Counted from the stretch's first letter, positions 11,372 to 20,674 are shown. The stretch: 64,000 nt of DNA from Aliikangiella coralliicola (GCF_007004725.1 NZ_ML660170.1:186001-250000); one strand, 5' to 3'. Notes: generated by a model not told the origin, from the sequence alone. Numbers and translations: made by a program.

Positions 11372-13402
11372 TTATAGCCGCTTAATACGCGATCCTGTTT
11401 TAACTTTATAGTAAGGCTGATTAGAAGGTACTTCAAATTCGAAATACATCGAGGCTCGATGAGCAACGTATGCGCCATCTTTTTGTGCTGGTTCGTATTT
11501 CCAGCGTCGAAGTTTTGACTTGATTTCATTCACAAAAACATGAGGGCCGTCAGTTTTAAAGCGCATATTACTTACATTCCCTCGCTCATCAATCACGAAA
11601 TCAACTTTTACGCTGCCTCTCAGTTTTTGATAATATGCCTCTGCTGGATAGGCAGGATAAGGGGTTTTTAACGCTTTTGGCTCTACATATTCTGTTCTGG
11701 CATGGGATTTAGCATCTAACAAAGCAATTTTAAGCGCTTGTTTCTCAACTTCTAACTCTTTAGCCAATTTAACTTTCGCAACAACAGCTCTACTTTCTGC
11801 GTTTGAGTTTCGAATAAATTTTTGGAACTCAATGATTCTTTTTTCTGTTGAACTATCGGCTTTGGAAACCTTTAGCGGCTTGACCAAACGATTTGAGTTC
11901 AGATTTCTTCTTTCAGAATCAACAACAAGCTCCATCACAGGTTTCTTAGTCACATCATTTTTGATAGTTCTGCTGTCAGATTTCGAGTTGTTATCTGTGC
12001 TATTCTTCTTTACATACTTAGGGACTTGTTTTACTCGCTGTTCAATTTTGGATTTATCAACAACAAGCTCACTCAAATGAGAATCAGCCTTTTCATTTTC
12101 AGTTTTTGGCGTAAAATTGAGCGTCGAACTTTTCTTTTTCGAAACTATTCTCTCGATATTAAATTTGTCCGAAGTTGATTGCCCTCTTTCTAAGGATTTA
12201 GCAGGTGCTATTTTAGCGGGAAGATCGACGGCTTTAGATTTTGCCTTTCCACCATCGTCAAGATCACGAAATGTTGTATCAGAAACAACACCAGGTTGAG
12301 TCTCGTTAGAAGGTTCAGTTTTTGGGAGAACCAGGGCATTATCTTTAACCATATCAATACTATTCGTTGCTGCCATCGCTGCGAAACTAAATGCGATCGC
12401 CGAAACCAAAAACAACAATGCGTTTAACGAGGGTAATCGCTGACGCTCAATTGATACAATCCGGGTAATTCGGTTTTTCAGATGTCCATCCGAAGCGGCA
12501 ACAGCAATGAGAGACAAATTCCCTTCTTTTAACTCTGCAGTACTTAGCAAGGCCTTTGCGAGCTCTAAACGCGACCCCTGATCATCTCCTACGACCTTTA
12601 ATGCAACGGAATCGCAAATGTACTCTCTCTCTTCACGAATGACTCGATTAATCCAGTAAATACATGGGTGGAAGAAAAACAGCACCTGAATGGTACTTTG
12701 TATTAGATTAACCAGAAAATCTAACCGTTTAACGTGCGCCAACTCGTGAGCAAGTATGAGTTCTAATTGCTGTTTATCCAGCCCAATTGTGATAGCCACA
12801 GGTAATAAGATTGTTGGTTTTAACCAACCGATAACAACCGGTACATTTGCCAAACCTGACTTTACAACTCTAACTGGCCGTGTAATTTTTAGCTGCGAAA
12901 CAATCTGGTCGACCATTGCCTGGATTTCCGCTGAAACCGGACAAGTATCTTTTCTCGATAAAACGTAAGTTCGCTGCACATCAATTACGAATTTTAGTAG
13001 TGTGAGAAAGACTCCCACAGCCCATAAAAGAACCAGGTAAGACTGGTTAATAGATTTACCTAAAAATTCGATAAAGTAGGTGTTTTTGGGTTCATCTTTC
13101 CCCATGTCACTCGACAGGGATTGAACCACGATTTCCTCGCCGTGGGTGGCTAGTGTAAGCCCCTGATTGATTATTGTCGGGTCTTGATAAAAATATCCAA
13201 AAGTAACTATCGGCGCTATACAACACATCAATAACGCTAAGATCGCCGAAATATATCTAAAATGAAAAGAGTTATTAGAAGTGACTAAAAGAATACTCTT
13301 TAAAAACAGCGCAATAAGTGCCGCTTGCCAAGAAAAGTGCAATAGCGTTGACGCCAGGCTTGATATTAAATGCGCGTCGTACGACTGCAGAATAAATTCC
13401 AT
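11372..13402 (-). CDS. BlaR1-type M56 membrane metallopeptidase with C-terminal TonB domain
   Basis: A 676-residue protein with at least four N-terminal transmembrane segments (within 1-140 and ~320-345) enclosing a cytosolic zinc protease domain. The HELAH motif (219-223) and the downstream EREYICD segment supply metal ligands. In BlaR1/MecR1 proteins this domain inactivates the partner repressor. Here the extracytoplasmic part lacks a penicillin-binding sensor; instead a long Lys/Ser-rich region leads to a TonB C-terminal-like domain (YPAYPAEAYYQKLRGSV and RWKYEPA, ~585-665). The gene starts one base after the BlaI-like repressor stops, so the two form an operon. Confidence 0.9.
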   Translation of the reverse strand: MEFILQSYDAHLISSLASTLLHFSWQAALIALFLKSILLVTSNNSFHFRYISAILALLMCCIAPIVTFGYFYQDPTIINQGLTLATHGEEIVVQSLSSDMGKDEPKNTYFIEFLGKSINQSYLVLLWAVGVFLTLLKFVIDVQRTYVLSRKDTCPVSAEIQAMVDQIVSQLKITRPVRVVKSGLANVPVVIGWLKPTILLPVAITIGLDKQQLELILAHELAHVKRLDFLVNLIQSTIQVLFFFHPCIYWINRVIREEREYICDSVALKVVGDDQGSRLELAKALLSTAELKEGNLSLIAVAASDGHLKNRITRIVSIERQRLPSLNALLFLVSAIAFSFAAMAATNSIDMVKDNALVLPKTEPSNETQPGVVSDTTFRDLDDGGKAKSKAVDLPAKIAPAKSLERGQSTSDKFNIERIVSKKKSSTLNFTPKTENEKADSHLSELVVDKSKIEQRVKQVPKYVKKNSTDNNSKSDSRTIKNDVTKKPVMELVVDSERRNLNSNRLVKPLKVSKADSSTEKRIIEFQKFIRNSNAESRAVVAKVKLAKELEVEKQALKIALLDAKSHARTEYVEPKALKTPYPAYPAEAYYQKLRGSVKVDFVIDERGNVSNMRFKTDGPHVFVNEIKSKLRRWKYEPAQKDGAYVAHRASMYFEFEVPSNQPYYKVKTGSRIKRL

Positions 13403-13403
13403 A

Positions 13404-13781
13404 TTACTTATTGTGCTCTAGCTGATTAAGAATTTCCCGAATTTCAGCAATCTCTTCCTTGCTCGTTCGACCATGTAAAGCACTAACAACTAGCTGGGAG
13501 GCCGATCCCTGAAATACTTTTGAAATCATGTCTTTCACTAATTGCCCCTGAGTTTCAGCGCGACCAACACAAGCTTCATAGACATGTGCACGAGCCGATT
13601 CATCTCGCGTAAGCAGTCCTTTCTCGTACATGATTTGCATGATTTTTAGAACGGTCGTATATCCGGTAGCATGATCCGCTGACAAAACCTCGTGCACTTC
13701 CCTTACGGTCACCGCACCTTTTTGCCATAGAACCTGTAAAATTTGCAATTCAGCCTGAGTAGGCTGTAGTTTTGTCGACAT
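13404..13781 (-). CDS. BlaI/MecI/CopY family transcriptional repressor
   Basis: A 125-residue winged-helix repressor. Family features are the opening PTQAELQILQVLW, the recognition helix region TVREVHEVL and the GYTTVLKIMQIMYEKGLL wing, with a C-terminal dimerisation helix bundle. I start it at the ATG at 13781, which follows a GGGGGA ribosome-binding site; an upstream extension to 13823 lacks support. It is the first gene of a two-gene operon with the M56 protease, which is expected to relieve repression when activated. No beta-lactamase or obvious target gene is adjacent, so autoregulation is the safest guess. Confidence 0.9.
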   Translation of the reverse strand: MSTKLQPTQAELQILQVLWQKGAVTVREVHEVLSADHATGYTTVLKIMQIMYEKGLLTRDESARAHVYEACVGRAETQGQLVKDMISKVFQGSASQLVVSALHGRTSKEEIAEIREILNQLEHNK

Positions 13782-14026
13782 TATTTCCCCCGAAAAACAA
13801 GCGACGCCTAAGCTAATAACCACAGACTATATCTGCAAACAAGCCGCTAAATCAAATTATGAGAACAAAAATTCAATAAATTCAATAAATTTAATCTTTT
13901 TCTTATGCTCTGCTCAATTTAGCTCGCCCCGGAATTAGCATGATCTGGGTTTACCTGCAGCTTCTATTAGCAGCAAAGTCAACTTTCCAATTTTTGAAGA
14001 TATATCGAGAATAGAAACGCTCTAGA

Positions 14027-14383
14027 CTAACTCTCAGCGCTGGCTGTAAACATGTTTTGCCAAACCAGAAAATCAGAGTGTTCAGCATCGATCAATTCAA
14101 ATCCAGCCAGGTATTCCCCGCCGGGAACTTCTTCGAACCACTTGACTTCACCTGTTAGCAAAAACTTATAACCACCAGATTCGAAGTTAATCAATAATTC
14201 TAGAATGGAGCTGATAATGAAGGGATATTGGGATTGAATTTTTAAACCGCTCTCTGAAATATCACGGGTCGTGCACTCCAGCATAACATTGTCATCGGCT
14301 CCGTTGTCCGACGCAGAAAGCACTTCTATGAAGATTTTTTCTTCCCTGGTTTGACGGTGATGTTTTCTCTGCTCAATACTCAT
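14027..14383 (-). CDS. PilZ domain protein
   Basis: A 118-residue single-domain PilZ protein, the cyclic-di-GMP receptor family. The N-terminal RxxxR motif is seen in QRKHHRQTREEK and the second motif DxSxxG in RDISESGLKI (residues ~48-55). The remaining beta-barrel strands include GEVKWFEEVPGGEYLAGFEL. Both ligand motifs are intact, so c-di-GMP binding is expected. A second, diverged PilZ gene lies 126 bp upstream on the same strand. The output partner is unknown. Confidence 0.85.
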   Translation of the reverse strand: MSIEQRKHHRQTREEKIFIEVLSASDNGADDNVMLECTTRDISESGLKIQSQYPFIISSILELLINFESGGYKFLLTGEVKWFEEVPGGEYLAGFELIDAEHSDFLVWQNMFTASAES

Positions 14384-14509
14384 TTAAATATTTCTCAACC
14401 TTTCCTTGTATACAAGTTCTGCGTTACGACCATCAAAACTTATACCGCTCCCACTATTTAGAACGTGTGGTTTAATATTACGTTGCAATCAACTTATCAT
14501 TATTTTGTA

Positions 14510-14872
14510 TTAATGTGATGCTAATGAAACCCAGTTTTCATAGCTATTTTCAATAATTTGTAGCAGTTTAATCCCAATAAAATAAGTGGGTACTTCATCG
14601 ACTTCCAGGCACCACTTCACTTCTCCCAGAAACTCGAAACGTGAATCCGGTTTGCTCGCTTGAACAATCACCGGCAACACGCAACCAAGTGGTAATGGTC
14701 TCTGAATGACGAGCTTTAAGCCTCCAGCAGAGATATCTTCAGTGTTACACTCGTGAGTTTCCTGCCGGGCACTGCCATCTTGACTTGAGTACCGAATAAC
14801 AATCGAGTGCCTTTTCTGCCGCCGCTCCTGGCGTCTTAAGTCATCAAGTTCTTCAATAATTTCTTGTGCCAT
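14510..14872 (-). CDS. PilZ domain protein (second copy)
   Basis: A 120-residue PilZ protein with the arginine motif in the N-terminal RRQERRQKRHS segment and an intact DISAGG (DxSxxG) motif around residue 46. The barrel ends with FLGEVKWCLEVDEVPTYFIGIKL, parallel to its neighbour's GEVKW segment, so the pair probably arose by duplication and diverged. Expected to bind c-di-GMP. Its effector target is unknown. It has no signal peptide and no partner domain. Confidence 0.84.
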   Translation of the reverse strand: MAQEIIEELDDLRRQERRQKRHSIVIRYSSQDGSARQETHECNTEDISAGGLKLVIQRPLPLGCVLPVIVQASKPDSRFEFLGEVKWCLEVDEVPTYFIGIKLLQIIENSYENWVSLASH

Positions 14873-15058
14873 TTAACAAACTTCATAAATGAGATTTTTA
14901 CTAACTTAGAGTATAGGTTAGCTTTTATGATTTTGCTAAAAGGGACAAAAACCGAAGCCCGATTATACAATCGGAGACAGAGACCCTCTCCTTAACTATT
15001 TGTTTTTAATATTTATTTTAACGCCATTGTTATTCTTAATACAATGAGTATTACTATC

Positions 15059-16879
15059 TCAGCTTTTATTTTCCTGAATGTATCTATCAACCAGCTCTTC
15101 CAAAATATCCAGCGGGACTGCACCATTATTGAGTATAACTTCGTGAAACTTAGCCAAATTAAACTGCTGACCCAAAGACTCCTTGGCTTTTGCTCTGAGC
15201 TCAAGAATTTTCATCATTCCAACCTTATAAGCACAAGCTTGTCCAGGCATTACGATATAGCGTTCAATTTCTGACACAACATCCGATATCGCCATGCCGG
15301 TATTGGCACTCATGTAATCTATTGCCTGCTGTCGAGTCCAGCGTTTTGCGTGTATGCCGGTATCAACGACTAATCTGACAGCTCTGAAAAGTTCCGCTTG
15401 CAAACGACCAATATTGTCGAATGGATTCCGTTGGAAACCCAACTCCCAGGCAACCCTTTCGGCATACAAAGCCCACCCCTCGGTATAAGCAGTAAATGGC
15501 GCAAAACGTCTAAAATATGGGATATTTTCCAGGCCTTGTGCGACAACTATCTGAAAATGATGTCCGGGAATCGCCTCGTGATAGGCGAGCGTCCTCATAC
15601 TATATTTAGGTGTTGCTTTAATATCGTATAAATTGGCGTAAAAAACGCCCGGTCTCGAACCATCAATTGCCGGTGGAATGTAGTAAGCGCCGGCACTGGT
15701 TTCTTCTTTAAACTTAGGTATTCTTTTTACCTCAACTTCCGCGTCAAATGGAATATTAAATGCTTGCCCTAGCCCGTCATTTATCTCATCGATAATCGTC
15801 TGATAATCTGCTAGTATCTGTTCCCTTCCCGCCTCAGTATCTGGATAATAGAATTTCTCCTGGGCGGCCAGCTCACCAATTGCGGCACTAAACCCCTGGG
15901 TAGTGTCAAAGCCCTCACTTTTTAAGATTTCGAGAATTTCATTTTGTATTCTGGCAACTTCTTGAATACCGACGTGGTGAATATAATCGGGCGTATAGTC
16001 AGTACTGGTAAACAACTTTAATGCTAAACGGTAAGCTTGATCACCATTCGGTAACTTCCAGATGCCATCTCTATCATCTGCTCTATCAGCCAGGCCAACA
16101 AAATAACGGGTCATTTCAACATAGGCAGGATAAACATCTTCAACAATTGCCGTTTTTGCCTGTTGCAGAATAGCGTCTTTCTCCGCCTGTTCGATTTCCG
16201 AAAGTTTTGCCAACTTATCTTTCAACGCCACGTAGAGAATATTCTCCTCAACCTTGGTATTGGAAAAATTTTGCATCTCCTCAACAACACGTGCGATCAC
16301 AAATTTTGGTGGAATAATTCCCTGCTCGGTTCTCAGTTTGATGCCTCTCAAAGCCTGAGAAAATTTTCTCGGTAATTTTTGCAACCGTGAAATATAGTGC
16401 TCTGCGTCTTCTATCGTATTAACTTGGTGTTGCGACTCCATGAAAGACGGGAAACTATTTTGCACACCGAAGAGTTGATTAACCGGGTAGTTATGGCGGG
16501 CGAATGGTGCAGCCTCTTTAGCAAACTCGAATAAATATTCTGCAATTCGCTTGGAAATTCTTTCATTTTCATCCAAGTCTTCGTTGCGGTAAGTTTTAAG
16601 AACTTCGTACTCTTCGGCAAAATATTCAAATAATTGATCGGTAAACTCAGGGCTCGCATCGTCCAATTCTGCGTTATGCCCGTTAATCCCTTTAGGCTCC
16701 AGGAAATGTAAAGAAGTTAATGCTTCGGGTCTTTGTAAAACAATTTTTAAGGCAAATCGGTTAAAGAAATTATTAATATAAAATGGTCTTGCCGACCACT
16801 CATGCCAAAAAAATAAACCGCCTAAAATCACCATGATTGAAATCAGAGTGATTAGCCAAATTATTATTTTTTTTAACAC
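15059..16879 (-). CDS. DUF885 family protein, probable membrane-anchored metallopeptidase
   Basis: A 606-residue protein with an N-terminal membrane anchor or signal (residues ~4-24) and the DUF885 domain. The key motif is YHEAIPGHHFQ, an HExxxGHH zinc-binding signature used by this predicted peptidase family, followed by the conserved EGWALYAE segment, whose Glu probably completes the metal site. The start is GTG at 16879 with an AAAGGAG site nine bases upstream. It follows the SDR gene by 23 bp on the same strand, so the two are probably co-transcribed. Natural substrate unknown. Confidence 0.88.
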   Translation of the reverse strand: MLKKIIIWLITLISIMVILGGLFFWHEWSARPFYINNFFNRFALKIVLQRPEALTSLHFLEPKGINGHNAELDDASPEFTDQLFEYFAEEYEVLKTYRNEDLDENERISKRIAEYLFEFAKEAAPFARHNYPVNQLFGVQNSFPSFMESQHQVNTIEDAEHYISRLQKLPRKFSQALRGIKLRTEQGIIPPKFVIARVVEEMQNFSNTKVEENILYVALKDKLAKLSEIEQAEKDAILQQAKTAIVEDVYPAYVEMTRYFVGLADRADDRDGIWKLPNGDQAYRLALKLFTSTDYTPDYIHHVGIQEVARIQNEILEILKSEGFDTTQGFSAAIGELAAQEKFYYPDTEAGREQILADYQTIIDEINDGLGQAFNIPFDAEVEVKRIPKFKEETSAGAYYIPPAIDGSRPGVFYANLYDIKATPKYSMRTLAYHEAIPGHHFQIVVAQGLENIPYFRRFAPFTAYTEGWALYAERVAWELGFQRNPFDNIGRLQAELFRAVRLVVDTGIHAKRWTRQQAIDYMSANTGMAISDVVSEIERYIVMPGQACAYKVGMMKILELRAKAKESLGQQFNLAKFHEVILNNGAVPLDILEELVDRYIQENKS

Positions 16880-16902
16880 CTGTTCATACTCCTTTAAAAC
16901 AA

Positions 16903-17703
16903 TCAGCTCTTTCTTTTATAGATTTTTGGCAATACCCAATGGTACACATTGGGCAGAAAACGTCGGATCTGATAACCCAATTTTGGCAACCCATTCGCGA
17001 CTATAATTTCCTTTTTAGAGGTGTTCAGTTTCTTTAACAATATTTCGACAAAACGCTCTACCGGTAACCCATGTTCAATTTCATCATCGACTTTGCCGTA
17101 CTTCGACATATCACCAGTGAGCGCGTTTTCACTGATGCTGGTCTTGACAAAACCGGGGCATACAACAATGACATTAACTCCCTGACTCGCCACCTCAGCC
17201 CTCAAACAATCCATGAAACCTATTAACGCGTGCTTTGCACCAGAATAAGCGCTTCTCATAGGCGACCCAAGTTTTCCGGCGACACTGGCAATATTAATGA
17301 TCGTCCCTTCAACCCTGTCTATCATATGAGGTAATATCGCCTTGGTTATCGCGATGGTACCAAAGTAATCGACCTCCATAATCTTTCTGTCGACTTCCAA
17401 AGTGGTATTGACCGCAAGCGACCGTTGGCTTATTCCACCGTTATTGAACAAGACATCGATTCTTTGGTGAAATCCCAGAGCTCTTTCTACAATACATTGG
17501 CTCGCTTGTGTATCCGTAAGGTCGAAAGCCAGTAAACGATGTTCATCAGGATTTGCACAAGCGCTAAGCACCCGCTCCAACGCTTCAATATTTCTCGATG
17601 ACATAATAAGCTTCGCGCCCAATTGATCGAGTTTCAGGCAAAGCTCTCGCCCAATCCCAGAAGATGCGCCTGTAACCCAAACTATTTTACCATTAAAATT
17701 CAA
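16903..17703 (-). CDS. short-chain dehydrogenase/reductase
   Basis: A 266-residue SDR oxidoreductase using NAD(P)(H). The Rossmann glycine motif TGASSGIG lies near the N-terminus, NNGG follows mid-domain, and the catalytic Ser plus YSGAK supply the Ser-Tyr-Lys set. The C-terminus is basic and rich in aromatics. I choose the TTG at 17703 because AGGGGAA lies five bases upstream and translation then begins just before the first beta strand; longer forms up to 17775 also begin with TTG and have no such site. It heads a likely two-gene operon with DUF885. Substrate unknown. Confidence 0.88.
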   Translation of the reverse strand: MNFNGKIVWVTGASSGIGRELCLKLDQLGAKLIMSSRNIEALERVLSACANPDEHRLLAFDLTDTQASQCIVERALGFHQRIDVLFNNGGISQRSLAVNTTLEVDRKIMEVDYFGTIAITKAILPHMIDRVEGTIINIASVAGKLGSPMRSAYSGAKHALIGFMDCLRAEVASQGVNVIVVCPGFVKTSISENALTGDMSKYGKVDDEIEHGLPVERFVEILLKKLNTSKKEIIVANGLPKLGYQIRRFLPNVYHWVLPKIYKRKS

Positions 17704-18073
17704 TAGCTTCCCCTCACTTTTTGACGCAACAAAGTATACGCTGACAGACTTTTTCCACCTAGTCCATAATGTCAAATACTTGTAACAAGAAGTATTTTAA
17801 TTATAAAAAAATGACCACTTATACATGCAATATTTACGTTGCAATATTTTTTTTATTTAATCCGCCTGTAATAAATCTCAGATTCAAATTTTTTCACTGA
17901 TTTAGTCAATAACTTATTGATTTTCAAAACATGTTATAAAGTTCCACCAAATTTGTAATACGTGAACCAATTCACAAAACCTTTGCAAACATTTGCTAGT
18001 ATCGGTTGTTCAAAAAATGCAAATAGCAATAAAAATCATCAATAAATAATTAACAGTGTTGTGTGGGGTTAAA
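17704..18073. other. AT-rich intergenic region between divergent genes
   Basis: No gene seen in 370 bp. It must carry divergent promoters for the SDR/DUF885 pair and the small gene at 18074. TGCAATATT occurs twice as a direct repeat near 17826-17853, separated by five bases. I could not assign a -35/-10 pair with confidence. Confidence 0.4.
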
Positions 18074-18316
18074 ATGAGATGGTATACGCTTGACAATGGC
18101 CGTTTGTGCCTGGGGACAGATAAACAACAGTACGCTAATTTTCACATTGCCACAGACGTGGTATTACCTGAGAAAATTACGGCACCGCTAAGAGTTGAAC
18201 ATGTAGAGTTGATCGGCTCCTTTCCTGAAGACTGGTATTCTGACGAAAAAATAAACGACAAAATCAATAATACAGCGCGCCACTTTTTTGGCATGAAAAA
18301 TTGTACTTACCATTAA
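18074..18316 (+). CDS. small hypothetical protein
   Basis: An 80-residue soluble protein (MRWYTLDNGRLCLG at the start, FFGMKNCTYH at the end) with mixed charge, no signal peptide and no recognised motif. The ATG at 18074 has a GGGGTTAAA leader that is a fair ribosome-binding site; a GTG at 18056 is in frame but less likely. A second small gene follows 39 bp downstream on the same strand. I do not recognise the family. Confidence 0.5.
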   Translation: MRWYTLDNGRLCLGTDKQQYANFHIATDVVLPEKITAPLRVEHVELIGSFPEDWYSDEKINDKINNTARHFFGMKNCTYH

Positions 18317-18355
18317 AGCCGCGACAAATTCTATAATTGCTCATTGGAGTATTCG

Positions 18356-18535
18356 ATGTTAGACAAACAAAATACAACAAAAATGGAGCAAGGAATGCCG
18401 ACAAAACTTCAAAATATGGAAAATTCACAGGAAGCTTTAGAAGAAAATCTTGAGGGTGCTATTAATGCACTGCAAGAGGAAGCCAGTAATTACCAAAATG
18501 CAGGGCTAACTCAAATTTCAGCTTGGTTAGACTAG
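18356..18535 (+). CDS. small acidic hypothetical protein
   Basis: A 59-residue, Gln/Asn/Glu-rich, probably helical protein with heptad-like spacing (SQEALEENLEGAINALQEE). It ends in the hydrophobic segment LTQISAWLD. The ATG at 18356 is preceded by GGAG at a spacing of six, a good site; the longer frame from 18344 has none. It has no Cys and no signal peptide. It follows the unknown gene at 18074 and is closed by a strong hairpin terminator. Family not recognised. Confidence 0.5.
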   Translation: MLDKQNTTKMEQGMPTKLQNMENSQEALEENLEGAINALQEEASNYQNAGLTQISAWLD

Positions 18536-18613
18536 CTTCAATAAGCGCCTGGTTTATCAATTTCAATAATTCGCTTTAGTCTGAAAAGACAAAAAAAGGC
18601 TTAGTTAATAGAG

Positions 18614-18652
18614 AAATGCATCGGCAATATTATCAATTGCCGATGCATTTTT
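18614..18652. terminator. bidirectional terminator between the small acidic gene and grxD
   Basis: A perfect 15-bp inverted repeat (18614-18628 with 18636-18650, core ATGCATCGGCAAT) and a 7-nt loop lie between two convergent genes. On the plus strand it runs into TTTTT; on the minus strand it begins eight bases after the grxD stop. Confidence 0.8.
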
Positions 18653-18657
18653 AGTCT

Positions 18658-18966
18658 CTATGCAGCGTTAATAACTTCAGTAAGTTCGCCGTTTTGGTGC
18701 ATCTCTAACACAATATCGCAACCGCCAATTAATTCACCATTTACCCACAACTGTGGAAAAGTTGGCCAGTTAGCATACTTTGGAAGCTCTGCTCGAATGT
18801 CAGAGTTCTGCAAAATATCCACATAGGCGAATTCTTTACCGCAAGACATTAATGCTTGAGAAGCTTGGGCAGAAAATCCACACATCGGCGCTTCAGGTGA
18901 GCCTTTCATATACAGAATGATTTTGTTCTCTTCTATCTGTTGCTTAATTCTATCAATAGTTTCCAT
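18658..18966 (-). CDS. grxD: monothiol glutaredoxin Grx4
   Basis: A 102-residue monothiol glutaredoxin. The active-site motif CGFS (in APMCGFSAQA) and the later WPTFPQLWVNGELIGGCDI segment are diagnostic. These proteins ligate a [2Fe-2S] cluster together with glutathione and pass clusters to client proteins; they are not classical dithiol reductants. An AGGAAAAT leader precedes the ATG. Divergent from sodB, so two iron/oxidative-stress genes share this intergenic region. Confidence 0.95.
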   Translation of the reverse strand: METIDRIKQQIEENKIILYMKGSPEAPMCGFSAQASQALMSCGKEFAYVDILQNSDIRAELPKYANWPTFPQLWVNGELIGGCDIVLEMHQNGELTEVINAA

Positions 18967-19266
18967 ATTTTCCTCAATACAACGAACTCAATGGCTAGAT
19001 TTTTGCTTCAACCTTCTCAGCGAGAGACTGCAGGAGCTAAAATCTAAGTAGTATTTAAGACCATAATGTCAAAGTATTGATTGTAAACGCTATTAATGCA
19101 GAAGGCTACGCATACCCTTAATCTTTAACACTGGAACATATCAGGTTAATCGATATATTGATTTTTTCTATCAGGTCCTGAAAGCGGTCTTTCATTTTTC
19201 TGTATCCTGAATTAAAAAGCGACTAAAATACAACAGCACAACAAAATAACCATTCTAGGAGCTAAA
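18967..19266. other. divergent promoter region between grxD and sodB
   Basis: No gene in this 300-bp stretch, which separates divergently transcribed grxD and sodB and must contain both promoters. It is AT-rich. I saw no 19-bp Fur-type palindrome that I would defend, although both neighbours are iron-related and sodB is often iron-responsive. Confidence 0.4.
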
Positions 19267-19845
19267 ATGTCTTTTGAACTACCAGCATTACCCTATGCTA
19301 AGGATGCACTTGCACCGACAATCTCTGAGGAAACCATTGATTTTCACTATGGCAAGCACCACAACACTTATGTTGTCAATCTCAATAAACTGGTTGCTGA
19401 CACCGAATTTGCATCAATGAGTTTGGAAGAAGTTATCGTGAAATCAGAAGGTGGTGTTTTTAATAACGCCGCTCAAATTTGGAACCACACATTCTACTGG
19501 AACTGTTTGACACCAAATGAAACAGCCCCTTCTGCAGAATTAGCTGAAGCAATTAACGCAGCCTTCGGCTCAATCGATGAATTCAAGTCTAAATTTATCA
19601 CTTCCGCGACTACTAACTTTGGCTCAGGTTGGACCTGGTTAGTAAAAAATGCTGAAGGCTCATTGGAAATAGTAAACACCAGTAACGCCGGTTGCCCTCT
19701 GACGGAAAATTATACTCCGTTGTTAACCATCGATGTTTGGGAACACGCTTACTACATCGATTATCGAAACGCACGTCCTAAATACCTGGAATCTATCTGG
19801 GGAATTATTAACTGGGACTTCGTATCAGGAAACTTTGCAGGCTAA
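19267..19845 (+). CDS. sodB: iron superoxide dismutase SodB
   Basis: A 192-residue Fe-type superoxide dismutase that converts superoxide to oxygen and peroxide in the cytoplasm. The four metal ligands are visible in FHYGKHH (first His), WNHTFYW, and DVWEHAY (Asp and His). The Gln in NNAAQIWNH is the Fe-type active-site residue. Length matches the family. TAGGAG lies just upstream of the ATG, and a strong terminator follows. Confidence 0.96.
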   Translation: MSFELPALPYAKDALAPTISEETIDFHYGKHHNTYVVNLNKLVADTEFASMSLEEVIVKSEGGVFNNAAQIWNHTFYWNCLTPNETAPSAELAEAINAAFGSIDEFKSKFITSATTNFGSGWTWLVKNAEGSLEIVNTSNAGCPLTENYTPLLTIDVWEHAYYIDYRNARPKYLESIWGIINWDFVSGNFAG

Positions 19846-19900
19846 GCGTTCGAATTCACTATTCGTTCACTTTAGAGATAGGGATTATCTCGTAAGATCA

Positions 19901-19932
19901 AAAGCGGTCATTTTTCGATGGCCGCTTTTTTT
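19901..19932 (+). terminator. rho-independent terminator of sodB
   Basis: AAAGCGGTCAT (19901-19911) pairs with ATGGCCGCTTT (19918-19928) with one G-T wobble and a six-base loop. The stem runs straight into a T tract ending at 19932. It lies 55 bp after the sodB stop. Confidence 0.85.
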
Positions 19933-20129
19933 ATTGTCGATAATCAATACTTTTTTGCACTTTTGGTTAATCCCCTGCAACAAGACAGGTTATTTTCCTA
20001 CGCCAATGAGTAAACATCTCGCTTTCAAATTAATTTGCCGGGTACTAGAATCATTCACTGACTTTCGTGTCATGTTTAAAACCAACCCCTTTACGATAAT
20101 TAACTCATTGCATCAGACAAGGACGCCCG

Positions 20130-20525
20130 ATGATAATTCGACTATTTTATTTTTGTCTTTATATTTTACTCAGCTTTCCCGCGAATAGCTTTGCCCTCTA
20201 CGTTTATCAAGACGAAAACGGTAATAAAGTTTTCTCAGATATTCCTCCTGCTAAAGGAGAATTCAAAGAACGAGCCCAACTTGAAATTAATACCCTAAAG
20301 TGGCAGGAAACGCCACAAATTAACCACTATAAGCGAAAGTCGAATCGAAAAAATTCACAAAAGCAGACTGATAAAAAGAAAAACAAAAAAGCCAACTGCG
20401 CGAAACTAGCTTCAAAAATCGAACTCCATCAAAACCGTTTGCGAACCAAACAAAGTCCTGCACAGTTTGATAAAAACAAACAGGCACTTGTCAAGTTACG
20501 CTGGAAATATCGAAAAAGCTGCTAA
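20130..20525 (+). CDS. DUF4124 domain secreted protein
   Basis: A 131-residue protein with an N-terminal signal peptide (residues 1-~21, ending SFA-LYV). It is followed by the DUF4124 core LYVYQDENGNKVFSDIPP and a strongly basic, Lys/Asn/Gln-rich tail ending in RKSC. AAGGA precedes the ATG. DUF4124 proteins are common small envelope proteins in gammaproteobacteria with no assigned activity. The basic tail might contact nucleic acid or anionic envelope polymers, which is only a guess. Confidence 0.78.
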   Translation: MIIRLFYFCLYILLSFPANSFALYVYQDENGNKVFSDIPPAKGEFKERAQLEINTLKWQETPQINHYKRKSNRKNSQKQTDKKKNKKANCAKLASKIELHQNRLRTKQSPAQFDKNKQALVKLRWKYRKSC

Positions 20526-20674
20526 AATCTTCGCTAGCTTATATTAAATCATGAATATTGACTCAGTAATTTCGGCTAATGATTATAAAGCGACGATTTG
20601 GATACCAAACTATTGATAAAATTAGTTTATAATCAAGTCATACTTTCCAGGTAACAATACTAAGATTATTTTCG

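Noticed and set aside
9431-14964. Shared 14-mer ACCGAAGCCCGATT at 9431 and 14951
   Set aside because: A few identical 14-mers are expected by chance in 64 kb, and the flanks do not match.
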